This document shows positions 53,383-64,000 of a stretch of 64,000 nucleotides of DNA, one piece after another. A program made the translations under genes and the position numbers. The DNA comes from Evernia prunastri (Eukaryota; Ascomycota; Lecanoromycetes; Lecanorales; Parmeliaceae): NCBI GenBank assembly GCA_003184365.1, contig NKYR01000066.1, positions 1-64,000 on the forward strand, given 5' to 3'. The notes beneath the pieces are model-generated. The model was not told the DNA's origin. It worked only from the letters and a program-made list of their open reading frames with translations, and ran no database searches. Within the stretch, counting starts at the first letter, position 1. Each line of letters opens with the position of its first letter.

Positions 53383-53384
53383 TA

Positions 53385-53705
53385 ACGGCGTTGATGGAAT
53401 AAAGTACCTACCTATCTTGTTCGCCTATTTATATCTTTCAGCCCTGATCGTTAAAGTAACGCAGCTGCATTAGCTTACAAAACAAAGCTTGTTTTCTTAC
53501 CGTCGTTTCAAATTCCGTTAGCTACCTAGTTTTTTTTTACTTCTTTTCTCCTCCTCCAAAGAACACTGTAAGAAGATTTATGAAACCCTCAATGCTTCAG
53601 CCGACGTCCGCCTTTGACCTTACTCGTAGGCTGCATTACCTGAGCCAGCTGCTCTAACTCCTTTCACTCATCACAATCACTGCTATAACATACCCCAGAC
53701 ATTAC

Positions 53706-53740
<35 letters not shown>

Positions 53741-54023
53741 CTCACCCATATGATGACTACGCCTGTTGCAGCTACACTTTAATGCTTCCTGTCTACTTAT
53801 ATCGGCCATGCCAAGATATGAATTAAGCATCGAGGGTTTCAAAGTGCACAATTCCCAACATGCTCAATCAAATCAGTTAGGCACTACCTATGACCGATGA
53901 ATAGAGACAGTCCCCAAACTTGAATGGTCGAGTCTCGCTCAGCGTTCTCAACGAGTTTGGCCCACGGCTACACTGCAGTTCATCCCCAGTTTTTTGGTCG
54001 TAAGTGTCACTTGTCGCATCAAG
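53385..54023. other. Intergenic region with a (CAT)n microsatellite; NLR upstream region
   Basis: 53705-53741 is about twelve uninterrupted ATC/CAT units. The rest is the presumed promoter and 5' leader of the NLR gene. The first upstream frame (from 53994) lacks an ATG before 54024. Confidence 0.6.
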
Positions 54024-57000
54024 ATGGAAGTAGTAGGTTTGATCGCCTCTGTGGCGCAATTGCTGCACTTGGCTCGGAAAGTACAGGAATACGGTCACGA
54101 CTACTTCACGGCTAAAGAACAACAAGAGGAGTTAATCCGGACTCTTGCTACCTTCCAGACCGAGATAGAATTGCTGGGCAAGCATGGAGAAAGGGCTCTC
54201 AAAAACCCGAACGATAATCGCTTCGAGGCTCTTAGGGCCATACTCACATCTTCGACAGTGGGCGACTCCAAGGGTGAGAAATTGAAACCTGATCCAAGTG
54301 GCAAGAGTATCGGCGCTCTGAAGCATATAGAGAATGGCATGAGCGAGACAGAGAAGGATCTCCAGGCCTTGTTGCAAAAGAGCGCCGAAGCCAGCGTCAA
54401 AAGACTCTGGTGGCACCATGACAAGAAGAAATTCCAGAAAACGGTTGGAAATATAGGAGTATCAATTCAACAAGTGAAGTCTGTCCTCGCCTACGATCAT
54501 TTCGCTATCTCCCTTGATTCTAATGACCGTGTGAGGAAGATAGAGGAAAATCAAGATACAGAAAAAGAAGACAGGCAACGAGAACGGAGAATGGACGCAG
54601 AGGAAACGTCAAAGCTTAGGAAAATTGATGCTGACGAAAGGCAAAAAGTCCGCGAGGAACAAGCCGAAGCGGTTGAAAGGCTCAGGCGAGAGGAAGCCGA
54701 GCAATGGGAAAGGAGTAGAAGAGAAGCGGAAGAGGAAAGACAGCGGGCAGCCAAGCAGAGAGAACACAAGACCAAAGAGAAGAGAAGAGCTGCAATAATC
54801 GAATGGCTGTCCCCACTCAGTTTCCAAGCGCGACAGTCTGCGCTCTACAACCAATGCATACAGCAAAACGTTTCCATCCCAAGTCTATTGACGTCTCCAG
54901 AATTTAAAGCCTGGACTGGGGGTCCTCCTTGGATGTTACAATGCATTGGTGAGCCAGGCACCGGCAAAACGTTACTCTGCGCTCTAGTGGTCGAACATCT
55001 CAAGACCATCTTCAAGAATCGCAATGTACCGATCCTTTGTATCTATCTCAACTACAAGGAGTCTATTATCCAGACGCTTGACAACCTAATCAGTAGTCTA
55101 CTCAAGCAGTTACTCCAACATCCCGATGCGGAATTCCAGTCTACGGAAGCGAGGAGACTGTTCTCTGGCAGAGAGAATGAGTCGCGACCTACGCTTGAGG
55201 AGTTCTATGAGGCTTTTTGGGCCGAGATCCAGCATTATGAGAGGTATGCCGCCTTTCACAATCGAATCAGTCTTAGATCAAGCTTAATCAATTGTTGGAG
55301 GAGTATAGGGTCATGATAGTAGTGGATGCTTATGACGAAGCGTCTCCTGCCGTCAAAGAGAGACTGGCGGACAGACTCTTGAGCTTGCCTACGGAGAAAG
55401 CAAGCTTGATGGTCACCTCCCGTCGCATCGATGAGGATCCTCCTGAAAAAGAGCAAAAATTCTGCGATATCTGTGGTCGTGGCAAACCTACTGACGACAT
55501 TCCTCCTCTACCGCCCCTCAAGGTCTATTATCGCTGCGAAATTTGCAGCATGGATATTTGTCAGAGCTGCAGGGCGAAGGATGAGTATTGCAAAGACCGA
55601 AAGCACGCTCTAAAAGAACCCGATGACCCAGTGAGAATGAACATAGAGCCCTCCCAAGACGATGTCAAGCTCTACGTTGAAAGGGAGCTGGAGATAGAGC
55701 TCCGGTTGGGTAACATGAAGCACAGTGATAGCAGTATCACCAAGCCTTCATTTGGTACAACGCGACTTGGAAGGATCTTTCGTAGGCGGCCAGATCTGCA
55801 AGAAAGGATTGTTCCCACTGTAGTCACAAAAGTCAACGGCATGTTCACGATGGCTGGCCTTTACATGCAAACATTGAGGGCGTGCATAAGCGAAGGGGAA
55901 GTCGAGGACGCTTTGGACGATCCACCGGAACGTTACCGCGATTTCTACGAGCGCAACATGCTGCGTATCACCGAAGAGTCGGAGAATACTCGGGCTTCGT
56001 CCCTAGCACGGAAGACACTTCAATGGGTCGTCCACGCCCACAGACCCCTCAGTCTTGTAGAACTCAGGGATGCGCTGGCGGTTGACCTGAACAAAGCAGG
56101 GTTTAGGAAGGCAGCTAGACCGGACAAGGGGACCATTCTTGAGGTTACAGCGGGAATGATTGTGGTCGATAATGACGAAAAGAGCGTAAGACTCAATAAT
56201 CATACAGCGCAAGAATACTTTGACGAGACTCGTGATCGTTGGTTTGCGACTGCATTGGCCGACATGGCTCGCATTGCACTACACTACATGAGTCTCGGAG
56301 ACCTTGCCAAACCTGCCGAGGGTATTTACGAAGACAAAGATTTCGATGCTAGGAAGAGATCATATCCATTCCTCGAGTATGCCTATGTGTATTGGGGAGA
56401 TCATGCCTACGAGGCCGCAACGGATTCAGAGACACAGGCTGCCATATTTCAGTACGTCAGCGACACAGGTAAAACAGCAGCATGGACCCAGGCCGCCTGG
56501 TACCTCCGCTCCACAGAGCGTGCTGAATGGGACATTCGCAAGGGTGCCAATGCGCTGCATGTGTGTGCTTGGTTTAACTTGGCAGAGATTCTCTCTAAGC
56601 TGTTAGACGAAGGGTTGCTGCAGGTCAATTCGGTCGATCCGAATTACAAACAGACACCATTGATGTATGCGTGCAGACGAGGACAGAGCGCAACGGTGGC
56701 TAAGCTGCTCGAACGTGGTGCAGATGTGAACCAGTATAGCCTCAGAGATTCCGTTGCGTTATTCGAGGCCGTTGATAACGGTGGCATCGAGACCGTCGAG
56801 CGGCTGCTGGACCACAAGGAGTTGGATGTGAACGCCATACACCCTCAGCGCTTCAATCGTACGGCTCTAATGTTAGCAGCACAGAATGGCAACGAACAAA
56901 TCGTCAACGCTTTGTTGAACCGACGAGACACCAAATTAAACCAAAAAGACTTGGAGGGTAACACTGCGCTGTCACTAGCCACCGTTTCCGGACAGTGCGA

Positions 57001-58405
57001 GACTTTTTTAACTCTCTCGGAACAAGAGAGCATCGATCTTAACTCACAAAACAACCTTGGAAGCACTGCACTGATTTTGGCCGCCACTGGAAAAGGCGGA
57101 CGCAAAGAGACCGAAGCCAAGCTTTCTATTGCCATCCATCTTCTGGACAAAGGTGCCAACAGTTCAATCAAAGATCACGAAGGTGGTGGCACTGCTATAC
57201 TAAGAGCTATAGGCGCAGGAAACGAAGCAACGGTCAAACTTCTGTTGGACCGTGATGCTGATATCGGAATCCGGGATGACTACAACCGTGGGCTACTTCA
57301 CAGCGCCGCCATTGACGGATACGAAGGAATTGTTCGCTTGCTACTCGACAACGGGCTCGCCGTAAATGCTCAAGACATCAAAGGGAAGACTTCATTACAC
57401 GATGCTAGTCGCGATGGCAACTATAAAGTCGCCAAAGTGCTGTTGGAATGGGCTGCTGATCAATCCATCAAGGACACGGACGGAAGGACACCTTGGACGA
57501 TTGCTTGGCAATACGGTAACCTGAATGTCATGAGGATTCTCGAGGGCAAAGACATTATTGACAAGAAGGTCGAAGAAGATTCTTATCCAGACGTGCAATC
57601 GTTACCCATCTGGTCCCTCGCCAGACTAGGGTTCGAACGAGAAGTTACAAACATGATCGCGACCAGACCGAAGGAAATCTTCTTCCTCGACCCAGACATG
57701 GACAACACAGCTCTCCACCACGCCATCAACGCCAACAATCCCACAGTTCTGTCCCTACTCCTACGCGCGGGTCTATCACCCGATTCGACCAACAGCTACC
57801 ACCGCACGCCACTACACCTAGCCGCTATAGCCGGCCACGCCAGCCTCGTCACCATCCTCCTCGAGCACCACGCCAAATGCGACGAAAGAGACCGATGGCT
57901 TCATACGCCGCTCGAAATCGCGCACTACGACCGACATTTCGAATGCGCGGTGATACTCATCGAAGCCGGCGCCGTTCCCACGAGCCCGGGCATGATCCAA
58001 ACCCTCTTCTTCGCCGCGATCGAACTCGGCCGGGTCGCAGCGGTCACGAAGCTTGTCAGCTTGGGCGCGGATCTGTACGTCAAGAATGTGCTCGGTCAGA
58101 CGGCGCTGCAAATGGCCAAGGACGCTGACAGAGGTGAGATCGTGCAAGTGCTGCGGACGAATAAGAGCGTGTTTCGGTCGCCGAGGGTAGGGTCTGATGT
58201 TACGGAGGTGGAAGAAGAGGAGGAAGGTGAGGAGGAAGCAATGGCGATGTTGTCAATGAAGGAGAGTCCGTTCCACAGGCCTGAGGTATGGAACGAGGAG
58301 GCGAGTGACGATGAGGGGACAGTGGTGGCTGATGGAGTCGAGGGACCTGTGGTCCGTAGAGGAGCCTCAGAGCGCCAGGTACGAATTTCAGAACCAGCCG
58401 TTTGA
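54024..58405 (+). CDS. NACHT-ankyrin NLR-type protein with embedded ZZ-like zinc finger
   Basis: Two exons, 1438 residues: 54024-55243 and 55309-58405. The 65-nt intron (GTATGC...GAGTATAG) is the only one I found that keeps both frames, and it yields EEFYEAFWAEIQHYERVMIV then VDAYDEA. Order: fungal NLR N-terminal domain (MEVVGLIASVAQLLHLARKV, residues 1-150); charged coiled coil (about 180-255); NACHT with P-loop GEPGTGKT (309-316), Walker B VMIVVDAYDEA and sensor LMVTSR. A zinc finger then intrudes (CDICGRG ... YYRCEICSMDICQSCRAKDE, CKDRKHAL; about 458-505), followed by the remaining NACHT/winged-helix region (RKTLQWVVHAHRPLSLVELR). Ankyrin repeats run from about 818 to 1360 (for example QTPLMYACRRGQSATVAKLL), ending in a Glu-rich tail. 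Such proteins are cytosolic sensors in fungal self/non-self recognition. Ligand and output are unknown. Confidence 0.88.
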
Positions 58406-59183
58406 ATCTGGAGATCTCATATAGTTTGAATTTTTCAAGATCTCATCGCAGCTACCTAGCAACTATCTGAATGCATTACGACCATCTGATGTCATCAATA
58501 AGAGAAAACATCTACAGACGGCCTCAATTATCATCATCAGTGGAACCACGTAGCTGATATCTCCTATAATCTGTTCCCATGCCCCGGCGGCATAACCACA
58601 ACAGACGCAAACCCTCCAAGTGACACATCTTCTGCCAACACCAAGCCCAAACGCTAACTCCCTTCAAACGTTGCCAATTCTCCCAGTACCTATATATCTT
58701 CGCCACAGTATCGCGAAAACATGTGACCAGAACAATGTGTAAACAAACAACGTGACTGGCCTATTCCAGGCCGAGGCAAACCACCGCATAGAGGCCGTCG
58801 TAGCCTTATTCTCGTACCTCAGCACTAGAAACACTCCCATATCCATAGCGACATGCCTTGGAGTGATAATAGCTAGCTAGATGACTCAATACAGGCGTGG
58901 GAGGGTGGGAGGAAAATGTGCAATTGCTCTGGATGAGAAGAATCGACTGAAGAGACCATTGCCTGTAGGATGACATGGTCTTTATAGGCCATTTCATACC
59001 AAAGAAGGCTACGGATCGCCCACTCTGCTAAGGCTTTTCCCCACTCTGCCATGAGCCTCTCGCCATGGCCAGCTGGCCTGAAACAAAGCCCTGAAACAAC
59101 GCAACGCAATGCAATGCAATGCAATGCAATGCAAACGCACACAGGCTATGCCCATGCGAGAGAAGTACCAGTGATACTGTATT
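58406..59183. other. Intergenic, with a CAATG pentanucleotide repeat
   Basis: No supported gene. About 59103-59134 holds six tandem copies of caatg. The left boundary of a foldback element follows. Confidence 0.5.
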
Positions 59184-59193
59184 AATGTGAGCG
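59184..59193. repeat. Left 10-bp target-site duplication
   Basis: AATGTGAGCG, identical to 59856-59865. Confidence 0.9.
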
Positions 59194-59855
59194 GGGCAAA
59201 TTACTCATTCATACCCCGAAAGGTTGTATCCTTACAAATTCATACCCCAAATTACATTTTCATACCCCTTAGGGGTATGAATCGGTAAAACTAGAAGTTG
59301 CTGGGGTATGAAATTGTAAAAGATGTACTTTATCAATTTGTGCGATGATAATTCACACTCTATCTCGGATCGTGTCCTCGGAAGACGCTATCCGGGTAGT
59401 CTCGGGGTAGGATGTGAAGTATCATCGCACAAGATGATAGGGTGAAAGATACTCTTCGAGAGGTTCTTCGGGGAGATTCTTCGGAAGACACTCTAAAGTT
59501 TTTAAATCCTTATTAAGCTTCCCGAAGAGTCTCTCCCCGAAGAATACCCTCCCGTAGAACGTCCCGAAGAACCCCCCCGAAGAACTCTCTCGAAGAATCC
59601 CCGCGAAGAATCCCCTCGAAGAACCCCCCCGAAGAACCCCCCCGAAGAATCTCTCCGAGAAAAATTCATGAAATGATCTGATTTGACTGTCAGTCATATC
59701 AAGACGTGTTAGACAAGTTTTACATTTTCATACCCCACCAGAATCAGGTTTCACCGATTCATACCCTTTATTTTGGTGAAGGGGTATGAAAATGTAATTT
59801 GGGGTATGAATTTGTAAAGATTCAACCTTTTGGGGTATGATTCGGTAATTTGCCC
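59194..59855. mobile_element. 662-bp foldback / non-autonomous TIR element
   Basis: Ends GGGCAAATTAC / GTAATTTGCCC are perfect over 11 bp, and the inverted similarity continues for about 140 bp. The arms are built from repeats of ttcataccccaaattac and ggggtatgaa in alternating orientation. The centre (about 59440-59660) is an inverted array of cgaagaaccccc-like units. It is flanked by the perfect 10-bp duplication AATGTGAGCG. A 9-11 bp duplication and long TIRs suggest mobilisation by a MULE-type transposase, but its ends do not match the MULE at 5405. No coding capacity. Confidence 0.85.
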
Positions 59856-59865
59856 AATGTGAGCG
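59856..59865. repeat. Right 10-bp target-site duplication
   Basis: AATGTGAGCG directly after GTAATTTGCCC, identical to the left copy. Confidence 0.9.
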
Positions 59866-60912
59866 ACTAACCCCCAGCCCAGCTATGGCGATCTCCAACA
59901 GCCAACGCACAAAATCCGTATCTCCTTTCCCCAAGGCTACTGCAGACTTCGTATTAGGGTACCCACTCATGATCACGCTCCAGCGTGACACGCACGCCGC
60001 TAGAACATCTCGACAGCCGCGCTTACAGAGAAACCACGTTGTGTGGTAAAAAGGGCCAGGTTCGCAAAAATCAGCTTACCCCGTAAGCTGTAGCCCTGCG
60101 ACCAAGTAAGTAGGGGTTAGGGGCTAGAATAGGGGAAGTGGGCGGGGCGGATTTTAAGGCGGCCAGGCTAAGCACGCAGGTCGCAATCGCCGGCCGCAAC
60201 CCCTCTAATCTCCGCTTCCCTCAACCTTGCCAACCTAACAATAACAATTGCTAAAGACCTACCTATCCACCATGCACCAATGCAACGCTTATCTTCCCTT
60301 CCCCTAAAATATCACATCAGACAACAACACATGTCAAACAATGTTTCATCAGCATGTTTACATACCTATACATAACGTTTTAGCTCAAATGCCTTAAATA
60401 AAACAAGCAAATTTCCGCGTCACACGTAAGACGGAATAGCGACAGCCCCCCCTGCTCACGTCCCCGCCGCATGCAAGGCCTGACATCAAATCGGGGGCTG
60501 GAAATCGTCAGCTCTGATGACTATTTGCCTCATCGAGCCCTCAGACTCGGTTCGTGCAACGTGCGACAGGCGAGGGCTGAAGATTATTGGTTTTCCATAC
60601 GCCAATGCGAATGCAACTTCGAGGCGAGGGAACTGCTTACCATATGTCACTTTGTTGTTTAAAACAGATTGCGCCAGCAGGGGAAGATGGAAAAGGGGAT
60701 TGTGTGTGAGTATATAGGGTGATACTGCCCTCGCGATCTGTTTGATTTGTTTCGAGGTAAGAAGTACCTGTGTCATTCTCTCGGATTACCTGGTTCGGTA
60801 CCTTGTCTCCTGCGCAATATCGAGATCCCTCTGAGTATTCCACACGCTTACCAATGCTCTGGTGAAAATAGCTCCCTTGTCTCCCTGCACATCACCTTCG
60901 TCCTCCCTCACC
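59866..60912. other. Intergenic, presumed promoter of the channel gene
   Basis: No supported gene. Short opposing frames at 60471-60776 show no domain. CT-rich leader sequence precedes the ATG at 60913. Confidence 0.4.
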
Positions 60913-62375
60913 ATGTCCGCATCCGCCCCCCTTCACCCGAGGCCCTCATCCGCATCCGCCCTCTCCACTCACCCGCCTCAAAAAACCCCTCGCATCACCA
61001 TGGCCACCGACTCCCCAACCGCAACCTCCTCTTCCGCCACCAGCACCCCTGCATCCACCTCTCTACGCCAACCCTCCCCCTCTCCGCACCAACGTCTCCG
61101 CCCCGCCACCCGACGCCACACGAGCACACTCGACGACTTCGTCACCAAACCTCTCGACATCGAGAAGCACCGCAAGATGCCCTACTTCCTGCGCATGCAG
61201 GGGAGCATCACGCCGCGGATGATCGTGCCGCTCGTCTTCGTCGCGATATGGTCGACGATCATAACGTGCATATCGCAGTTCTGGTATCCGCTCGTGGTCT
61301 CCAACCTGCTGCTGACGGTGCTGGGCTTCGTCGTCGGGCTGGGCATCTCCTTCCGCACCTCGAGCGCGTACGAGCGGTACGTGGAAGGGCGCAAGTACTG
61401 GGCGCAGCTGATCCAGACGTCGCGGGACATGGCACGGCACATCTGGATCCACGCCAAGGAGCGGCACGAGACGAGCAGCGAGGACGGCAAAGCGGATCTG
61501 CTGGCCAAACTGACCGCGCTGAACCTGATCAACGCGTTCGCCGTGTCGCTCATGCACCGGCTACGGTTCGAACCCTACGCCAACTACGCCGACCTCGCGC
61601 CCCTCGTGGGCAACCTGAGCACCTTCGCCGGCGCGGCGTCGGACGCACCCCCGCTCGAGAAGCCGCCGACGTCGGCTCTAGCGACGATAGGCGCCTACCT
61701 CGGGCTCGAGCCCTTCGAGCTGAACCCGCGGTGGCAGATCAAGCGGGCGGACCGGGACGGGAAGAAGCTCGGGAACCTACCGCTGGAGGTACTCTGCCAC
61801 CTATCCGCGTACGTGGAATCCATCATCGCGAACAAGACCCTCTCCAACGGCGTGCACCAAGCCGCGCTAATGGCGAACCTGTCCGCGCTGAACAAGTCCT
61901 CGCCGGCACCGAGCGCGTCGTCAACACCCCCTTACCCGTCGCGTACTCCATCGCCATCAGCCAGATAACCTGGGTCTACGTGCTGGCGCTGCCCTTCCAG
62001 CTGTGGGACGCGCTGCGCTGGGTGACGGTGCCCGGCACCGTCGTGGGCGCGTACATCATCCTGGGCATCGCGGCCATCGGGCGGGAGATCGAGGACCCCT
62101 TCGGCTACGACCGCAACGACCTCCCGCTCGAGCGCTTCTGCCGGCAGATCGCGGACGAGATCGACGTCATCGCCGCCAAGGAGGCGCCGCGGCCGGGGGA
62201 TTTCATCGCGGCGGAGGGGAACTGCGTCATGGGGTCGATGGGCTACGGGGCGTGGAGGGGGAGGAGCACGGAGGATATCCGGGCGGCGTTGAGGGCGAGG
62301 GCGAACGCGAACGTGAGGCCTGTGGCGAGTTTCCCGCCGGTGGTGGCGGAGAAGGCGGGGCAGAGTCTTGTTTGA
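60913..62375 (+). CDS. Bestrophin-like (UPF0187/RFP-TM) anion channel protein with a frameshift
   Basis: The start CACCATG at 60913 has good context. The first frame runs to about 61896 and a second continues to the stop at 62375; joining them needs one inserted base at ALNK|VLAGTERVV near 61896. The family profile then continues without a break. Before the shift: LRMQGSITPRMIVPLVFVAI, then SNLLLTVLGFVVGLGISFRT, SSAYERYVEGRKYW and the TALNLINAFAVSLMHRLR region. After it: TPLPVAYSIAISQITWVYVL, then AYIILGIAAIGREIEDPFGY and DRNDLPLERFC. This is the order of fungal bestrophin-like membrane proteins of about 480 residues. The coding region is very GC-rich and no intron explains the shift (AACAAGTCCTCG reads as if one G of AAGGTCCTCG were lost). 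Sequencing error or a recent mutation are both possible. Confidence 0.8.
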
Positions 62376-63276
62376 CGGGGGTTTGGGGCCTATGGTGTTT
62401 GTTTTTAGGGGGCTTCGTGAGGAGAGGTTTCTCATCTGGAAGTAAGCGTTTTGAAGAATTGCTTCACAGTGTCTCGATATCAGATAGACAGCCATGCATC
62501 TCTCCTTCTTTACCATGTTAATTTAATTTGCTTTACGACAGATATAATCACCACGCAACGCTTGCATCACAATTGTACAGTCATCATCACAACTGGTAAG
62601 ACCGCGCATCGACCATTGCCGACCTGATACTCGAAGACGGCGACACCAACAATGCCATATTTGCACACCGAGACTCCCGACAGAACGTCACCAGCTTTGT
62701 TTGATTAATGTTCGTATTTCATATATTGAGATGTGCCAAGAGAGTACGCCACCATCCGGTCACCGCAGACAATTGAGATAGGAGGACTCGACCATTCCCG
62801 CACAAAAGCTTTCTCACGCGCGACTTCCAGACGGGTGACCCATCTACAAAATGCATCCTTATGACCGATCCTGTTTCCTGCTCTAGTCGTTTTCGCCCAC
62901 GTATCCTTGTAGCCTCACACCCCGTCATGCACCAACAATGAAGCCGTTTCCCACCTGTTCCTTCTCGGCCTTCCTTTTCCGAAGCTTTCCACTGTTGAAC
63001 CAACAGATTCGAGAATACTGTCAGTCTACTCTTGGGTCTCCAGACGATCAGAGCCGATGAGGCTTGAAGATGTTGAGACATAAGCTGAGGTGGGGGTGTC
63101 GGGGACTCGGGGTGGATAAGCGCAGACACCCTCGAGGCCCTGGTTTTCTCGTCCAGAGGTGGAATTACCTAACGAACGGGAGATGTACTTCGACTGCCTT
63201 TGAAGTTAATTTTAAAGCAGGCGAGCGCGCCGACGAAGTTGGACATCCAACAACTCCATCCACCTGTTCGAACAAA
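62376..63276. other. Intergenic, no supported gene
   Basis: Convergent 3' flanks of the channel gene (plus) and the LtrA-family gene (minus). A 136-codon minus-strand frame (62719-63129) shows no domain. Confidence 0.4.
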
Positions 63277-64000
63277 TTACGGCTCGAATACCCCTCCATC
63301 ACGCTCCAGACTAACGACCCACTCCCAATACAAACACATCAACAGCAAACACACAACAATGACCATGAAAAAGTTTGCTCTCATTTCGCGATCGATGGGT
63401 AGACAAAGGACGACGGCAACTAGAATCACACGAGGCAATAGTCTCACGTAGCGGTTACTGACTTTGAGACTTCCTTTCCTGTCCAGCGAGCGGTTCAGCA
63501 GCGCGATGCCTGTTTGACAAGTCACCGTGATGGAAAGCGATACAGCGACGGCCCACTTGGCAGAGTAGATGATTGAAGTGAGGTCGGGATCCGAGTCGGT
63601 GGGGCTTTCGTCTGCCTCGAGGTGCTTGACGGCATTGGCAATTGGGTTTTGGATCAAAGGCACGCTGCTTACACCTAGTATGAGGGTGGAGCCGGACATG
63701 GTGACGTGAAAGCTTAACAGACCCAGCGTCAGCAAGTGTGTATGTTGTGGCAATGGTTTGGACCGCTTGTTCGACTCACGAAAGCCAAAGCAATTTCCTC
63801 CACCACGTCCTCCGTACCGCATGCACATATCTGCGAGATTGATCGCCGTTGAAGTAGAAACCACTCAAGACGTAATAGGCTACCAGAGCAGAGACACCGG
63901 TTCCAGCTTGATCTGTGATACCATGACCGAGCGGACTGCCCCTGATGAGCGACAGTACGCCCTCACCCAAGATGATGATATAGAAGTCTTGGATACGTTC
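63277..64000 (-). CDS. LtrA-family (low temperature requirement A) membrane protein, C-terminal part
   Basis: The gene runs off the right edge; only its 3' exons are present: 64000-63780 and 63712-63277, with a 67-nt intron (GTGAGT ... TTGCTGACG ... TTAAG). The first visible residues, ERIQDFYIIILGEGVLSLIR, match the conserved ERxxxFxIIxLGEG signature of LtrA proteins. Hydrophobic helices follow (VSALVAYYVLSGFYFNG; FHVTMSGSTLILGVSSVPLI; AVAVSLSITVTCQTGIALL; ANFFMVIVVCLLLMCLYWEW), with stop at 63277-63279. Fungal members are multi-pass membrane proteins of unknown transport or signalling role. The N-terminal half lies outside the window. Confidence 0.78.

Larger units (their letters stand above)
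51475..53384. mobile_element. Pogo/Fot-type (Tc1-mariner superfamily) DNA transposon, apparently complete
   Basis: The element proper is 51477-53382 (1906 bp) flanked by TA at 51475-51476 and 53383-53384, the Tc1/mariner target duplication. Terminal inverted repeats are about 80 bp with one mismatch (51477-51556 against 53303-53382), beginning ATCGTGCCCTCCAAGCACTT. Each TIR contains an internal palindrome (AGCACTTGCC / GGCAAGTGCT around GAGGCACGA). One uninterrupted transposase gene lies inside. Intact ends, intact gene and near-identical TIRs suggest a recent insertion. Confidence 0.93.

Noticed and set aside
61932..62516. Minus-strand 194-codon frame over the channel gene
   Set aside because: Arg/Pro-rich antisense of a very GC-rich coding region; no motif.
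1..64000. Secondary-metabolite cluster, CRISPR array or prophage
   Set aside because: No PKS, NRPS or terpene synthase core, no regular spacer array and no phage genes were seen; the two MFS genes and the regulator are isolated.

Overview
The window looks like nuclear DNA of a filamentous ascomycete (Pezizomycotina; class not determined). Genes are split by 49-124 nt GT-AG introns with CTGAC/CTAAC-type branch sites. Telomeric DNA is TTAGGG-type, and the gene families are typical of moulds: NACHT/ankyrin NLR, Zn2Cys6 regulator, AA11-like LPMO, S41 peptidase, LtrA, bestrophin-like channel, and pogo, Copia and MULE transposons. Open frames on both strands were merged into spliced models by hand from splice signals and reading phase. 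No tRNA, rRNA or CRISPR was seen.

Layout. 1-2.6 kb: a gene of a fungal family often labelled geranylgeranyl pyrophosphate synthetase, apparently with a GC-AG intron. 2.6-13.3 kb: repeat-rich accessory block. It holds a telomere-motif inverted repeat, an AT-rich island, Copia remnants, and a trypsin-like (His-Asp-Ser) gene broken by a large palindrome, a minisatellite and a Mutator-like element. The MULE has 61-bp TIRs and a 9-bp target duplication. Its interior is a patchwork of near-identical transposase fragments joined by single Ns and includes a 134-bp telomeric tract, so internal order and copy number there are probably an assembly artefact. 14-32 kb: MFS transporter, decayed rhodopsin-like gene, LPMO, secreted unknown, Ulp1-like protease, a protein with an NLR-type N-domain and a C-terminal ubiquitin-like domain, and a Zn2Cys6 regulator. 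32-51 kb: gene-sparse stretch, then unknowns, a zinc-finger protein, a DHA1-type MFS transporter and a secreted S41 peptidase. 51.5-53.4 kb: an apparently intact pogo/Fot-type transposon with TA duplication. 54-58.4 kb: a 1438-residue NACHT-ankyrin NLR with a ZZ-like zinc finger embedded in its NACHT module. 59.2-59.9 kb: a 662-bp foldback element with a perfect 10-bp duplication. 60.9-64 kb: a bestrophin-like channel with a frameshift and the C-terminal end of an LtrA-family gene.

How the pieces relate. There are no operons. Three loci (trypsin-like ruin, N-domain/ubiquitin-like protein, NACHT-ankyrin protein) carry modules of fungal NLR-type incompatibility/immunity systems, and transposons are concentrated near two of them. 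The strongest observations are the palindrome whose second arm preserves the empty MULE insertion site, the telomere tract inside a MULE copy, the two terminal-inverted-repeat elements defined to the base, an in-frame TAG joining two frames of an acidic protein, and the zinc finger inside the NACHT module.
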